Assembly: GCF_964229645.1 (NCBI RefSeq)
Contig: NZ_CAXREX010000163.1
Coordinates: forward strand, 1-64,000
Source of the DNA: Nioella sp964229645
GTDB lineage: Bacteria > Pseudomonadota > Alphaproteobacteria > Rhodobacterales > Rhodobacteraceae
DNA: 64,000 bases
Direction of reading: 5' to 3'
Shown: positions 53,251 to 62,533 of the stretch, piece by piece
Position numbering within the stretch: position 1 is the stretch's first letter
Layout of the letters: every line of letters begins with the position of its first letter
Translations under genes and position numbers: made by a program
Notes under the pieces: generated by a model
What the model was told of the DNA's origin: nothing
What the model saw: the letters and a program-made list of their open reading frames with translations, nothing else
Databases searched by the model: none

Positions 53251-55563
53251 TCAGAAGCGCGCTTCGACGGTGAAGTCGAAACTGCGGGTCCGGTCATAGA
53301 CTTCCTGGTCCAGCACGTGGCTGAAGTTGAAGCGCAGCGGGCCAATCTGGGTATCCCAGAAGATCGAGAAACCGACCGACTGGCGCCAGTGCAGATCGTC
53401 ATCAATTATCAATCCAGCGGTGTTATCAAGCCCCCATACGGAACCGATGTCATAGAACAGACCACCGGTTACACCGTATTCCTCGGGCAGGCCGATCGGG
53501 AAAGCGGTTTCAAAGCGCGCGGCGACGTAGAAATTACCGCCCAGACCATCTACCTGGGTGCCGGCATCGGTCAGATCGCGCGGGCCGATGCCGTTGCTTT
53601 CAAAGCCGCGCAGCTGGCGCGTGGACAGGGCAAAGCGGTCTGCCCGGCGGCTGTCGCCGTTCAGCATGTTCAGCGCGCCGCCTTCGACAGTGGCCCGCAG
53701 AGACACCTCTTCACGCATGATCGTGGTTTCGGCGGTGGCAGTTGCGGTGGTGCGCACATATTCCACGTCGCCCCCGAGACCCGCGAATTCCTGGCCGAAG
53801 CGCAGGCTGACCCCGGCATTGGGGTTCAGGCCGGTGCCGATGGTGCTGAAGAAGTAGTTATACCCCACAGCCGAGGTGATGAGATCGCCTGCATCGTTCT
53901 GCAGAATGATCGAAGAGGCCGGCGGCACGTTGGAAATGCCATCCTGCGAGATCCGGTAGAACAGGCCCAAGCGGCTGAATTCGCTGAGCGGGAAGCTGAA
54001 GGACGGGCGGAAGCCGGTGTTCTGCGTGTCATAGCTCGCGTTCTGCCCGTCGGTGGTGGTGTGATAGGCATCCAGAGTCAGGGCAACGTCACGACCCATG
54101 AAGGCAGGCTCGGTGAACGAGAAGCTGAAGCTGCGCGATTCACGTGCGGTGTCGAGCGAGAAGCTCACGGCCTGCCCACGACCCAGGAAGTTGCGTTCAG
54201 AGAAGCTGAGCGCAAGACCCACACCGGCATCGGTCGAGTAGTTCACGCCGAAGCCGAGCGAGCCGGTGGGCTGTTCCACGACGTCCACATCGACGATGAC
54301 CTGGTCGGGGGCCGAGCCGGGGCGCGCCTCGACGGATGCATCCGCGAAGAAGCCAAGCGCCCGGATCCGTTCCGCGCCCTGGCGGATTTCGCGCGGGTCG
54401 AGCGGATCGCCCTCGGCGCTGCGGAACTGGCGGCGGATCACGCGGTCGAGCGTGGTGGCGTTGCCTTCGATGTCGATGCGTTCCACGAAGACCCGGTCAC
54501 CGCGGGAGATGACGAACTCGATATCCAGCGTCAGGTCGGCGTCGTTGCGGGTCACGCGCGGCTCGATGCGGATGAAACGCAGGCCCATCTGGCTGGCGAG
54601 GTTTTCCATCCGGGTGATGGTGTTATCCACCAGGCGCGGCGAATAGGTCACGCCTTCGCGACTACGGATGGTTTCGTTGAAGGGTTCCGCATCCACGTCG
54701 GGCAATTCACTGACGGTGGTGATCTCCCCGAAAGAGAAGCTCTGCCCTTCACGGATATTGAAGGTGATGAAATAGGCGTTGCGTTCGCGGGCCAGTTCAG
54801 AAGTCACGCTCTGGATCGTGAAGTCGATATAGCCGCGATCGCGATAGAAATCGGTTAGCAGCTGCTGGTCGAAGGCCACCCGGTCGGCAACGAAGGTGTC
54901 CGATCCGATAAGCTGGCGGAAGATCCCGGCCTGCGTGCTTTCCAGAACCCGGCGCAGACGGCGGTCGGAAAACTCGCGGTTGCCCACGAAGGCGATACGC
55001 TCGGTTTCCACGACGCGGCCCTCGGTCACTTCGAAGACCAGGTCCACACGGTTTTCCGAACGGCGGATGATCACGGGCGTCACGGTTGCGGTCAGGCGGC
55101 CCTGCACCTGGTAGGCTTCGGTGATCGAGGCGGCATCCTGTTCGGCCAGCGACGGCGAATAGACGCGACGCGGCTGCGACCGGATCACCGTCAGCAGCAA
55201 TTCGTCGTCGATGCGGCGGTTACCCTCGATATTGATGCGGTTGATCGTCGGGTATTCCTGCACGATCGCCACCAGGCGATTGCCGCGCGGATCGAGATCG
55301 ACGCTCTCGAAAAGGCCGGAGTTCTGAAGTCGCTGGTAGGCGTCGTTGAGTTCGGCTGCGGTCAGCGTCTGGCCGGACTCGATCCCGAGGAAGGCGAGGA
55401 TGGTTGCAGGATCGACACGATCATTGCCTTCGACCGCAAAACTGGTGAAGCGGTAGGTCTGTGCCTCCGCATCGGCCGGCTGAAGAATCAGCACCGAAAC
55501 CGCCACCAGAAGAATCGCGCCCAAACGCCTTATTCCACTGGAAATACCAGCAATCACCGTCAT
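53251..55563 (-). CDS. bamA: BamA outer membrane protein assembly factor
   Basis: 770 aa. Signal peptide about 1-35 (ADAEAQTYRF), then five POTRA domains (about 36-420) and a 16-strand barrel with the conserved VRGF-like QLRGFESNGIGPR motif near 650 and a C-terminal aromatic residue (EARF). Central component of the outer membrane insertion machine. It carries its own likely promoter (55599-55627), and a 41-aa membrane ORF lies between it and rseP. Confidence 0.97.
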   Translation of the reverse strand: MTVIAGISSGIRRLGAILLVAVSVLILQPADAEAQTYRFTSFAVEGNDRVDPATILAFLGIESGQTLTAAELNDAYQRLQNSGLFESVDLDPRGNRLVAIVQEYPTINRINIEGNRRIDDELLLTVIRSQPRRVYSPSLAEQDAASITEAYQVQGRLTATVTPVIIRRSENRVDLVFEVTEGRVVETERIAFVGNREFSDRRLRRVLESTQAGIFRQLIGSDTFVADRVAFDQQLLTDFYRDRGYIDFTIQSVTSELARERNAYFITFNIREGQSFSFGEITTVSELPDVDAEPFNETIRSREGVTYSPRLVDNTITRMENLASQMGLRFIRIEPRVTRNDADLTLDIEFVISRGDRVFVERIDIEGNATTLDRVIRRQFRSAEGDPLDPREIRQGAERIRALGFFADASVEARPGSAPDQVIVDVDVVEQPTGSLGFGVNYSTDAGVGLALSFSERNFLGRGQAVSFSLDTARESRSFSFSFTEPAFMGRDVALTLDAYHTTTDGQNASYDTQNTGFRPSFSFPLSEFSRLGLFYRISQDGISNVPPASSIILQNDAGDLITSAVGYNYFFSTIGTGLNPNAGVSLRFGQEFAGLGGDVEYVRTTATATAETTIMREEVSLRATVEGGALNMLNGDSRRADRFALSTRQLRGFESNGIGPRDLTDAGTQVDGLGGNFYVAARFETAFPIGLPEEYGVTGGLFYDIGSVWGLDNTAGLIIDDDLHWRQSVGFSIFWDTQIGPLRFNFSHVLDQEVYDRTRSFDFTVEARF

Positions 55564-55598
55564 CGTATCCGCCCCGCCAAGTAACCTAGCTTGCCAAA

Positions 55599-55627
55599 GC
55601 TCTACCGCTTGGGTGGGGTGATGTCAA
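55599..55627 (-). promoter_or_regulatory. Sigma70-type promoter candidate for bamA
   Basis: On the minus strand TTGACA (55627-55622), a 17-bp spacer and TAGAGC (55604-55599). The -35 is perfect and the -10 weak. The start of bamA is 35 bp further on. A 7-bp inverted repeat CCACGGT/ACCGTGG lies just upstream (55639-55668). Confidence 0.5.
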
Positions 55628-55726
55628 AACGCGAGACCCCACGGTGTGGGACATTTTCCCAACCGTGGCACAAGATATACAATTTCGGGGGATCGGGGGG
55701 CGCGAACGGCGCTTTGGCCATGCGCA

Positions 55727-55751
55727 AAGCGGGCCGCGTGCGGGCCCGCTT
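55727..55751 (-). terminator. Hairpin after the 41-aa ORF
   Basis: AAGCGGGCC (55727-55735) pairs with GGCCCGCTT (55743-55751), 9 bp with a 7-nt loop. On the minus strand TTTGCGC follows, a poor T-tract. It lies 20 bp beyond the small-ORF stop and may partly insulate bamA from readthrough. Confidence 0.5.
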
Positions 55752-55771
55752 CTGTCATCTAATCAATGGGA

Positions 55772-55897
55772 TCAGAGGCTGACCAGCCATCCGGCAACCG
55801 TCAGGGCGCCCACGATGGTGATCGGCACCAGGAAACGGTCGATGTTCACTTCGACGAAGAAGCTGATGGAGCGGTAGCTTTCATTAATCATTCGCAT
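55772..55897 (-). CDS. 41-aa predicted single-span membrane protein
   Basis: A short frame in an otherwise gene-free 474-bp gap between rseP and bamA. It runs from the ATG at 55897 (or an ATG two codons later) to TGA at 55774-55772. The first 21 residues are polar (MRMINESYRSISFFVEVNID, then Arg) and the last 20 are hydrophobic from FLVPI to WLVSL, one likely inner membrane span with the terminus at the membrane. GAGGG lies about 9 bp upstream and a hairpin follows the stop. No homologous family is known to me. The position suggests a link to RseP or BamA, which is inference only. Confidence 0.5.
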   Translation of the reverse strand: MRMINESYRSISFFVEVNIDRFLVPITIVGALTVAGWLVSL

Positions 55898-56037
55898 CGG
55901 TCTTGCCCTCGGTTTTCGCGGGGATTTCCCCCGTCGTGGTTCCGAGTCTGACGCTGAATTGGGGCGGGAATTTGACCTGCCCTTGACGCTTTTACGAAAT
56001 GTTCATTACTGGCCCGGCCCGGCCTGCCCGCCCCCGA

Positions 56038-57369
56038 TCAGGGGCAGAACAGGTCATTGGTCAGGGCGAACAACATCAGCGACAGGATAAGCGTCAGGCC
56101 AATGGTCATGAAAAGCCGCATCGCCCGGTCAGAGGGTGGACGGCCCGCAACCGCCTCGAAGGCGTGAAACAGCAGGTGACCGCCATCCAGCACCGGGATG
56201 GGGAAAAGGTTCAACAGCCCCACGGCGGTCGACAGGACAGCCACGAACCAGAAGAAACTGTCCAGACCCTGGCTTGCAGCCGCGCCCGAGGTTTCCGCGA
56301 TGCCGATGGGGCCTTGCAGATTGCAGCTGGAAATCGCGCCGGTGATCATGTGCCACAAGCCCGACAGAGAGGTCTGCACAACGTTGACCACCGTCGACCC
56401 GCCCGCCGTGATGGCTTCGCCCAACCCGACGCGGGTGATCTCGGGGTCGAAAAACAGCCCGCCCGTCACCCCGATCAGCCAGCGGGTCTCGAACCCGCCC
56501 TCGGGCGACGGCAAATCCATCCGGCGCGGAGCCAGGGCGATGTCCAGCATCTCGCCATCGCGCCAGACCGACAGGGCCAGTTCCGCACCCTGGGACGCTT
56601 CGACCGCACCGCGAAGTTGCTCGAAGGCGTAGATCGGCGCGCCGTCGATGCTGCGGATCACGTCGCCCTGCTCCAGGCCCGCATCCATCGCGGCCGAGCG
56701 TGGCGTCACGCTCTCGACGACTGCAATAAGGGGGAAGTTCGCGTCGACCGTCAGAGTCTGGCCATCCCGCTCCACCTCGTAGGACAGCGCGGAAGCCGGT
56801 TCCAGGGTGCGGCCAAGTTCGAACACGTCAACCAGCGTTTCAACCGCCTCGCCCTCGATCGAGAGAATGCGATCGCCCGGCTCCAGAAGCTGCATGTCGG
56901 CGGGCATCGGGCGGATGTCGCCTACCACGGGCTCGTTCGAAGCCTGGCCGGAAAAGACCATGACGCCAGCAAAGACGATCACCGACAGGATGAAATTGAA
57001 GATCGGACCCGCCGCCACCGTGGCCGCGCGGGCCCAAAGCGGGGCGCCGTGCATGGATCGCCGGCGTTCTTCGGGGTCGAGCGCATCGACCGCCGCCGCA
57101 TCCTTGCCCGAGGCCGCGTTGGCATCGCCGAGGAATTTCACGTACCCGCCAAATGGAAGCGCGGCGACCTGCCACTTGGTGCCGTGCCGGTCCGTGCGGG
57201 CAAACAGCACCGGGCCGAACCCGAGCGAGAACACCTCTGCATGGATGCCAGACCAGCGCCCCACGATGTAATGGCCGTATTCATGGATCGCGACGATGAT
57301 CGACAGCGCCACCACGAAGGCCAGAAGGGTGAAGGCGAAGCCGCCGAAGGAAGGGATAAGCTCGGTCAA
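56038..57369 (-). CDS. rseP: RseP site-2 intramembrane zinc protease
   Basis: 443 aa. RseP cleaves membrane-spanning anti-sigma factors and signal-peptide remnants. The HEYGH zinc motif is at 29-33 and the LDGGH motif near the C-terminus (PVLDGGHLLFHAF) supplies the third ligand. Two PDZ-like domains lie between. The start codon is TTG (57369), whose TTGA overlaps the dxr stop; no better start is close. Translational coupling with dxr is likely. Confidence 0.94.
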   Translation of the reverse strand: MTELIPSFGGFAFTLLAFVVALSIIVAIHEYGHYIVGRWSGIHAEVFSLGFGPVLFARTDRHGTKWQVAALPFGGYVKFLGDANAASGKDAAAVDALDPEERRRSMHGAPLWARAATVAAGPIFNFILSVIVFAGVMVFSGQASNEPVVGDIRPMPADMQLLEPGDRILSIEGEAVETLVDVFELGRTLEPASALSYEVERDGQTLTVDANFPLIAVVESVTPRSAAMDAGLEQGDVIRSIDGAPIYAFEQLRGAVEASQGAELALSVWRDGEMLDIALAPRRMDLPSPEGGFETRWLIGVTGGLFFDPEITRVGLGEAITAGGSTVVNVVQTSLSGLWHMITGAISSCNLQGPIGIAETSGAAASQGLDSFFWFVAVLSTAVGLLNLFPIPVLDGGHLLFHAFEAVAGRPPSDRAMRLFMTIGLTLILSLMLFALTNDLFCP

Positions 57370-58550
57370 GCACTCTGCTCCTGTCTCGCTTGGGCCAGTT
57401 CGCTGGCTCTCACTCTTGCCAGATGGTCCGTCATCAGCACTGTCTCAAGGCTGTCCATGGCATCGGTAAGGCGAATTTCGCGCGACATCGCGTCAAGCGT
57501 GTCCTCCACGAGCGGCGCCATCTCGGTAAAGCGGATATCACCGGCGATGAAATGGTCGAGCGCGATTTCCTTGGCCGCGTTGAACACGGCCCCCGCGCCG
57601 CCGCCCGTCGCCATCACGTCACGCGCAAGCCGCAGGGCCGGGAAACGCTCCGTGTCGGGCGCGCGAAATTCGAGCGTCGCAAGCTTGGCCAGGTCAACCC
57701 GCTCGACCGGCAGCGCGCGCCGTTCGGGCCAGTGCAGGGCATAGCCGATCGCATGGCGCATGTCGGGCGCACCCAGATGCGCCATCAGCGCGCCATCGCT
57801 GAACCCCACCAGCGCATGAACGATGCTTTGCGGATGGATCACGGTGTCGATCTTTTCTGGCGAAATTCCGAAAAATTCCTTTGTTTCAATCAGTTCTAGC
57901 GCCTTGTTGAACATGGACGCGCTGTCGATCGTGATCCGCTGTCCCATGTCCCAGTTGGGGTGCGCGCAGGCATCGGCGAGGGTGGCCTGCGACAGCCGCT
58001 CCAGCGGCCAGTCGCGCAGCGCCCCGCCCGAGGCAGTGATGATGACCCGTTCCACGGCGTCCATGTCTTCGCCCACCAGGGCCTGGAACACGGCGGAATG
58101 TTCGCTGTCCACGGGCAGGATGCGAGCCCCGTGGGCACGCGCTTCGGCCATCAGCAGCGGGCCTGCTGTGACCAGGCTTTCCTTGTTGGCAAGCGCCAGG
58201 CTGCGCCCGTGACGCAGGCCATGAAAGCCCGGCGCCAGTCCGGCGGCGCCGACGATCGCTGACATGATCCAGTCGGCGGGCCGGTCGGCGGCTTCGATCA
58301 GCGCCTCCTGCCCGGCAGCCACGGCAACCCCGGACCCCGCCAGAGCCTCGCGCAACGCGGGCAGACAATCCTCGTAGCAGGTCACCGCGATCTCGGCCCG
58401 GAATTCGCGTGCGTCGCGGGCCAGTTGGCTGATGTTGCGCCCACCCGTCAGCGCCACCACGCGGTAACCCGCGGGGTCGCGTCGGATAAGGTCCAGCGTG
58501 TTTTGTCCGATGGACCCGGTCGCACCGAAAATGCTGACCGTTCTCGTCAC
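57366..58550 (-). CDS. dxr: 1-deoxy-D-xylulose 5-phosphate reductoisomerase
   Basis: 394 aa from the GTG at 58550, which overlaps the cdsA stop (GTGA); the upstream open frame is antisense noise. Second enzyme of the non-mevalonate isoprenoid pathway, using NADPH to make MEP. GATGSIGQNTL is the NADPH-binding loop, and PVDSEHSAVFQAL, SASGGALRDW and MGQRITIDSASMFNK are the metal and substrate blocks. Confidence 0.97.
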   Translation of the reverse strand: MTRTVSIFGATGSIGQNTLDLIRRDPAGYRVVALTGGRNISQLARDAREFRAEIAVTCYEDCLPALREALAGSGVAVAAGQEALIEAADRPADWIMSAIVGAAGLAPGFHGLRHGRSLALANKESLVTAGPLLMAEARAHGARILPVDSEHSAVFQALVGEDMDAVERVIITASGGALRDWPLERLSQATLADACAHPNWDMGQRITIDSASMFNKALELIETKEFFGISPEKIDTVIHPQSIVHALVGFSDGALMAHLGAPDMRHAIGYALHWPERRALPVERVDLAKLATLEFRAPDTERFPALRLARDVMATGGGAGAVFNAAKEIALDHFIAGDIRFTEMAPLVEDTLDAMSREIRLTDAMDSLETVLMTDHLARVRASELAQARQEQSA

Positions 58551-59368
58551 ATCAACTGCCCCCCGGCAAGGATCATCGCAAGCGTGGCGACCGCCCCTGC
58601 CCCGGCCATCGCGTCGAAACGGTCGAGAATGCCGCCATGTCCCGGAATGAGGTTCGAGGAATCCTTGACGCCCACATGCCGCTTGATGGCGCTTTCGGCG
58701 ATGTCGCCCATCTGCGAGGCCAGGGACAGCAGCGGGGCGACCAGAAGCACCATGACCGGCTCCCACCCCAGAAGCGCCCAGGCAACGGCAGCGGCGGCGA
58801 TCCAGCCCGCCGCGGTGCCAGACCAGGTCTTCTTGGGGCTGACCCGTGGCCAGAGCTTCGTGCCGCCAAGGATGCGCCCGGCGAAATAGCCCGCGATATC
58901 CGTCGCCACCACGACGCCCACGACGAAAAGGACGAAGATCAGCCCATACATGACCCGCAGGTAGAACAGGCCGAAAGCCGCGAACAGGAAATAGCTGCCA
59001 TAGGTGACGAAGATCCAGCCGCGCCCTTCGGGCACGTTCTGCACCCCGCCCCAGATCGCAAGGCCGATCAGCGGCACGATCCAGGGGGTGAGGATCAGAT
59101 GTTCCAGGAAGCCCTCGCCGCGGGCGAAGGCAAAGATCTGCGCCAGACAGGCGGCCAGCATGCCGGCCCCGGCGATCAGCCCCGCCACGCGCGGCGATCC
59201 CCCGTCAAGCAGCCGGTGCAGTTCCCAGATGCCAAGTGCCGCCAGCAAGACCAGCCCGATCATCAGAGGAAACCCACCAAGATAGATCAGCCCGAAGCCC
59301 ACGGCGGCCATGCCAAGCCCCGAGATCACCCGAGGGGCCAGATCGCCCCAACGCCCCGCGCCGCTCAT
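58547..59368 (-). CDS. cdsA: Phosphatidate cytidylyltransferase
   Basis: 273 aa with about seven membrane segments. CdsA makes CDP-diacylglycerol from CTP and phosphatidate. The C-terminal signature SQMGDIAESAIKRHVGVKD then PGHGGILDRFDA carries the metal-binding Asp residues. The start overlaps the uppS stop (ATGA). Confidence 0.96.
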   Translation of the reverse strand: MSGAGRWGDLAPRVISGLGMAAVGFGLIYLGGFPLMIGLVLLAALGIWELHRLLDGGSPRVAGLIAGAGMLAACLAQIFAFARGEGFLEHLILTPWIVPLIGLAIWGGVQNVPEGRGWIFVTYGSYFLFAAFGLFYLRVMYGLIFVLFVVGVVVATDIAGYFAGRILGGTKLWPRVSPKKTWSGTAAGWIAAAAVAWALLGWEPVMVLLVAPLLSLASQMGDIAESAIKRHVGVKDSSNLIPGHGGILDRFDAMAGAGAVATLAMILAGGQLM

Positions 59369-60111
59369 GCCTTGACGGCACCGAAGCGCCGGTCCCTCTG
59401 GCCAAACCGGGCCAGCACTTTTTCGAATTCGTCCTTGGTGAAGTCAGGCCAGAGTGTGTCGATGAATTCATACTCCGCATAAGCCGACTGCCACAGAAGG
59501 AAGTTGGAAATCCGCGCCTCTCCGCTGGTGCGGATCACGAGGTCTGGATCGGGCAGGTAGCAGGTGTCGAGATAGCGCGGCAGGGTTTCGTCATCCACGT
59601 CCCTGGGATCGAGCTTGCCCGCCGCCACGTCCTGCGCCAGCCGCTTGGTGGCGCGGGCCACCTCGTCGCGGCCGCCATAGTTCAGCGCGATGGTCAGGTT
59701 GACCCCGGTATTGTCCGCGGTCAGCAGTTCGAGATTGTCCATCATGTCCTGAAGCCGGGGCTCCAGCCGGACACGGTCACCGATGAAGCGCACGCGCACG
59801 TTCTTGGCATGCAGTTCCTGCGCCTTGTTCGTGATGAAGCGCTTGAAGAGCCGCATCAGCCCCGCAACCTCGGTCTGGGTGCGTTTCCAGTTCTCGGTCG
59901 AGAAGGCGAAGATGGTCAGGTATTTTACGCCGAGCGGCTCGCAGGCTTCGACGATTTCCTGCACGCGCCGTGCCCCGGCGTGATGCCCGACAAGACGCGG
60001 CCGCCCGCGCAGCTGCGCCCAACGGCCATTGCCATCCATGATGATCGCCACGTGGCGCGGTGGGGTCGGAGTGTTGTCCTTGGGGGCCATCGGCGCTGCC
60101 ACGGGGATCAT
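59365..60111 (-). CDS. uppS: Undecaprenyl (isoprenyl) diphosphate synthase
   Basis: 248 aa cis-prenyltransferase that elongates farnesyl diphosphate to the C55 lipid carrier. The catalytic Asp26 lies in AIIMDGNGRWA. GHHAGARRV, AFSTENWKR and the C-terminal RTSGEARISNFLLWQSAYAEYEF block are diagnostic. An ATG seven codons later is an alternative start. The gene is 9 bp past frr. Confidence 0.96.
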   Translation of the reverse strand: MIPVAAPMAPKDNTPTPPRHVAIIMDGNGRWAQLRGRPRLVGHHAGARRVQEIVEACEPLGVKYLTIFAFSTENWKRTQTEVAGLMRLFKRFITNKAQELHAKNVRVRFIGDRVRLEPRLQDMMDNLELLTADNTGVNLTIALNYGGRDEVARATKRLAQDVAAGKLDPRDVDDETLPRYLDTCYLPDPDLVIRTSGEARISNFLLWQSAYAEYEFIDTLWPDFTKDEFEKVLARFGQRDRRFGAVKA

Positions 60112-60120
60112 GCGAGGTCG

Positions 60121-60684
60121 TCAGACCTGCATGATCTCTTCCTGCTTGGTGGCCAGCGACGCATCGACCTTGGCGATATGGGCATCGGTGATTTCCTGCA
60201 CTTCGGATTCCCAGATCTTCTGGTCGTCCTCGGACATGCCCGCCGCCTTGGCCTTCTTGATCTGGTCCATACCGTCGCGGCGCACGTTGCGGATCGCCAC
60301 GCGCGCGTGTTCGGCATATTGCGCGGCGACCTTGGTCAGTTCGCGGCGGCGTTCCTCGTTCAACTCGGGGATCGGCAGCATGATGATGGTGCCGTTGAGC
60401 TGCGGGTTGATGCCAAGGCCCGACTCGCGGATTGCCTTCTCAACCTTGCCCACCAGCGACTTGTCCCAGACATTGATCGTCACCATGCGCGGCTCGGGCA
60501 CGTTTACCGTGCCGACCTGATTGATGGGCGTCATCTGGCCATAGGCATCCACCTGCACGGGCTCCAGCATCGAGGCCGAGGCCCGACCCGTCCGCAGCGA
60601 GGCGAATTCCGTTCTCAGCGATGCCAGGGCGCCATCCATGCGCCGTTCCAGATCGTCCAGATCAATCTCCAAATCGTCGGACAT
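60121..60684 (-). CDS. frr: Ribosome recycling factor
   Basis: 187 aa, three-helix domain I with the conserved RTGRASASMLEPVQVDAYG hinge and domain II NPQLNGTIIMLPIPELNEERR. It splits post-termination ribosomes with EF-G. It follows pyrH by 48 bp, in which a short GGGGT/ACCCC hairpin (60718-60730) is present. Confidence 0.97.
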   Translation of the reverse strand: MSDDLEIDLDDLERRMDGALASLRTEFASLRTGRASASMLEPVQVDAYGQMTPINQVGTVNVPEPRMVTINVWDKSLVGKVEKAIRESGLGINPQLNGTIIMLPIPELNEERRRELTKVAAQYAEHARVAIRNVRRDGMDQIKKAKAAGMSEDDQKIWESEVQEITDAHIAKVDASLATKQEEIMQV

Positions 60685-60732
60685 GCCCGTACCTCCGTCA
60701 GGTCTTGCTCGTTGGTTGGGGTTTTACCCCGT

Positions 60733-61461
60733 TCATTGCACCTTTGTATAGGTGCCTTCCCCGGCCAGGATCCCCTTGAACCCGCCCGGTTCATCCAGGC
60801 TGAAGACGATGATCGGCATGTGGTTCTCGCGCGCCAGCGCGATGGCCGATGCATCCATCACGCCCAGGTGCTGCGCCAGCACATCATCATAGGAAATCGT
60901 GTCATAGCGGGTGGCGTCGTCGTGCTTGACCGGATCCTTGTCATAGACACCGTCAACCTTGGTGCCCTTGAAGATCGCCTGGCAGTTCATCTCGTTGGCC
61001 CGCAGCGTGGCGGCGGTATCGGTGGTGAAATAGGGGTTACCGGTGCCGGCGGCGAAGATCACCACGCGCTTCTTTTCCAGGTGGCGCACAGCGCGGCGGC
61101 GAATATAGGGTTCGCAGACCTGGTCCATCGGGATGGCGCTGATCACGCGGGTGTGGATGCCCAGCTTTTCGAGCGCACCCTGCATCGCCAGCGCGTTCAT
61201 CACCGTGGCCAGCATGCCCATGTAATCGGCCGTTGCCCGTTCCATGCCCTGCGCGCTGCCCTGAAGACCGCGGAAGATGTTGCCGCCCCCGATCACCATG
61301 CAGATTTCCACGCCCATGTCGTGCACCGACTTCACCTCGCGGGCGATCCGTTCCACCGTGGGCGGGTTCAGACCGTAGCCCTTGTCCCCCATCAGGGCCT
61401 CGCCCGAGATCTTCAGCATGACGCGGGAATAAGTCGGGGCGGGCGCGGTGTCTGAGGGCAT
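60733..61461 (-). CDS. pyrH: UMP kinase
   Basis: 242 aa amino-acid-kinase-fold enzyme converting UMP to UDP. MLKISGEALMG, VIGGGNIFRG, AGTGNPYFTTDTAA and GVYDKDP are the nucleotide-binding blocks. First gene of the long minus-strand envelope cluster. The upstream 141 bp, shared with miaA, holds a GC-rich hairpin (about 61488-61511) that could affect pyrH expression. Confidence 0.97.
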   Translation of the reverse strand: MPSDTAPAPTYSRVMLKISGEALMGDKGYGLNPPTVERIAREVKSVHDMGVEICMVIGGGNIFRGLQGSAQGMERATADYMGMLATVMNALAMQGALEKLGIHTRVISAIPMDQVCEPYIRRRAVRHLEKKRVVIFAAGTGNPYFTTDTAATLRANEMNCQAIFKGTKVDGVYDKDPVKHDDATRYDTISYDDVLAQHLGVMDASAIALARENHMPIIVFSLDEPGGFKGILAGEGTYTKVQ

Positions 61462-61602
61462 GGGAGATCCTTGGAATTATGTTATCTGCCGGGGCCTTTT
61501 GCGGCCCGGCGCAACATGGCCTAAATAGGCCCGGGGTTCAACGGCCAATCCCGCCCCAAAAGGCGTAGGACTGGGCGCATTCGAGACAGGCAAAGGCGAC
61601 CG

Positions 61603-62475
61603 ATGATCGACATTTCCAAGCTATCGCCAGAGCGGCCGGTGCTGATCGCGGGGCCGACGGCCTCGGGCAAAACCGCCCTGGCGCTGGAGATCGCGGCGCG
61701 TCAGGGCGGGCGCATCATCAATGCCGATGCGCTTCAGGTCTATGATGGCTGGCGTGTCCTGACCGCCCGCCCCTCGCCCGAGGAAGAGGCCAGCGCGCCA
61801 CATGCGCTCTTTGGCCATGTGCCGTTTGATGCGGACTATTCCACCGGCCAGTGGCTACGCGACGTGATTCCCCTGCTGGAGGGTGGACCGCGTCCGATCA
61901 TCGTGGGTGGAACCGGGCTCTACTTTGCCGCCCTGACCGAGGGTCTGGCGGAAATCCCCGCCACACCCCCGGCCATCCGGGCCGAGGCGGACGCAATGGA
62001 GCCGGCCAAGATGCTGGCCGATCTCGACCGCGAGGACCCCGAGATCGCAGGCCGGATCGACCGGCAGAACCCGATGCGGATCCAGCGGGCCTGGGAGGTT
62101 CTGCGCGCCACGGGAAAACCGCTCTCGGCCTGGCAGGCCGAGACCCCTGCCCCGGCCCTGCCGCTCGATCAGTGCGAGCCTCTTCTTCTGGATGCCGACC
62201 GCGACTGGCTGGCCGAGCGGATCGCGCGGCGCTTCGACCTGATGCTGAAGGGCGGCGCCCTGGAGGAGGCCCGTGCGCTGGAACCGGTCTGGGAACAGGC
62301 TGGCGGTGCGAAGAAAGCCATCGGCGGGCCAGAACTCATCGCCCATCTGCGCGGGCAGCTCAGCCTGTCGGACGCGCGCGAGGCCGCGATCATCGGTTCG
62401 CGCCAATACGCCAAGCGGCAACGGACCTGGTTCCGCGCGCGAATGAGGCAATGGCGCGCGATCGCGCTGCCCTGA
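61603..62475 (+). CDS. miaA: tRNA dimethylallyltransferase
   Basis: 290 aa. MiaA adds a dimethylallyl group to A37 of tRNAs reading UNN codons. The P-loop GPTASGKT is at 17-24, followed by INADALQVYDGWRVLTARPS and RNPMRIQRAWEVLRATGKPLS-type blocks, and the C-terminal RQYAKRQRTWFRAR. The ATG has GGC-rich spacing with AAGG upstream. Confidence 0.96.
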   Translation: MIDISKLSPERPVLIAGPTASGKTALALEIAARQGGRIINADALQVYDGWRVLTARPSPEEEASAPHALFGHVPFDADYSTGQWLRDVIPLLEGGPRPIIVGGTGLYFAALTEGLAEIPATPPAIRAEADAMEPAKMLADLDREDPEIAGRIDRQNPMRIQRAWEVLRATGKPLSAWQAETPAPALPLDQCEPLLLDADRDWLAERIARRFDLMLKGGALEEARALEPVWEQAGGAKKAIGGPELIAHLRGQLSLSDAREAAIIGSRQYAKRQRTWFRARMRQWRAIALP

Positions 62476-62533
62476 AAGATTTGGTTAACAAGCCTCTTTC
62501 CCGAAAGCCTATCTGCCCCTAGGCTCCGCGGTG

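Noticed and set aside
59236..61455. 739-codon plus-strand frame opposite cdsA-uppS-frr-pyrH
   Set aside because: Crosses four well-identified genes on the other strand; no plausible domain.
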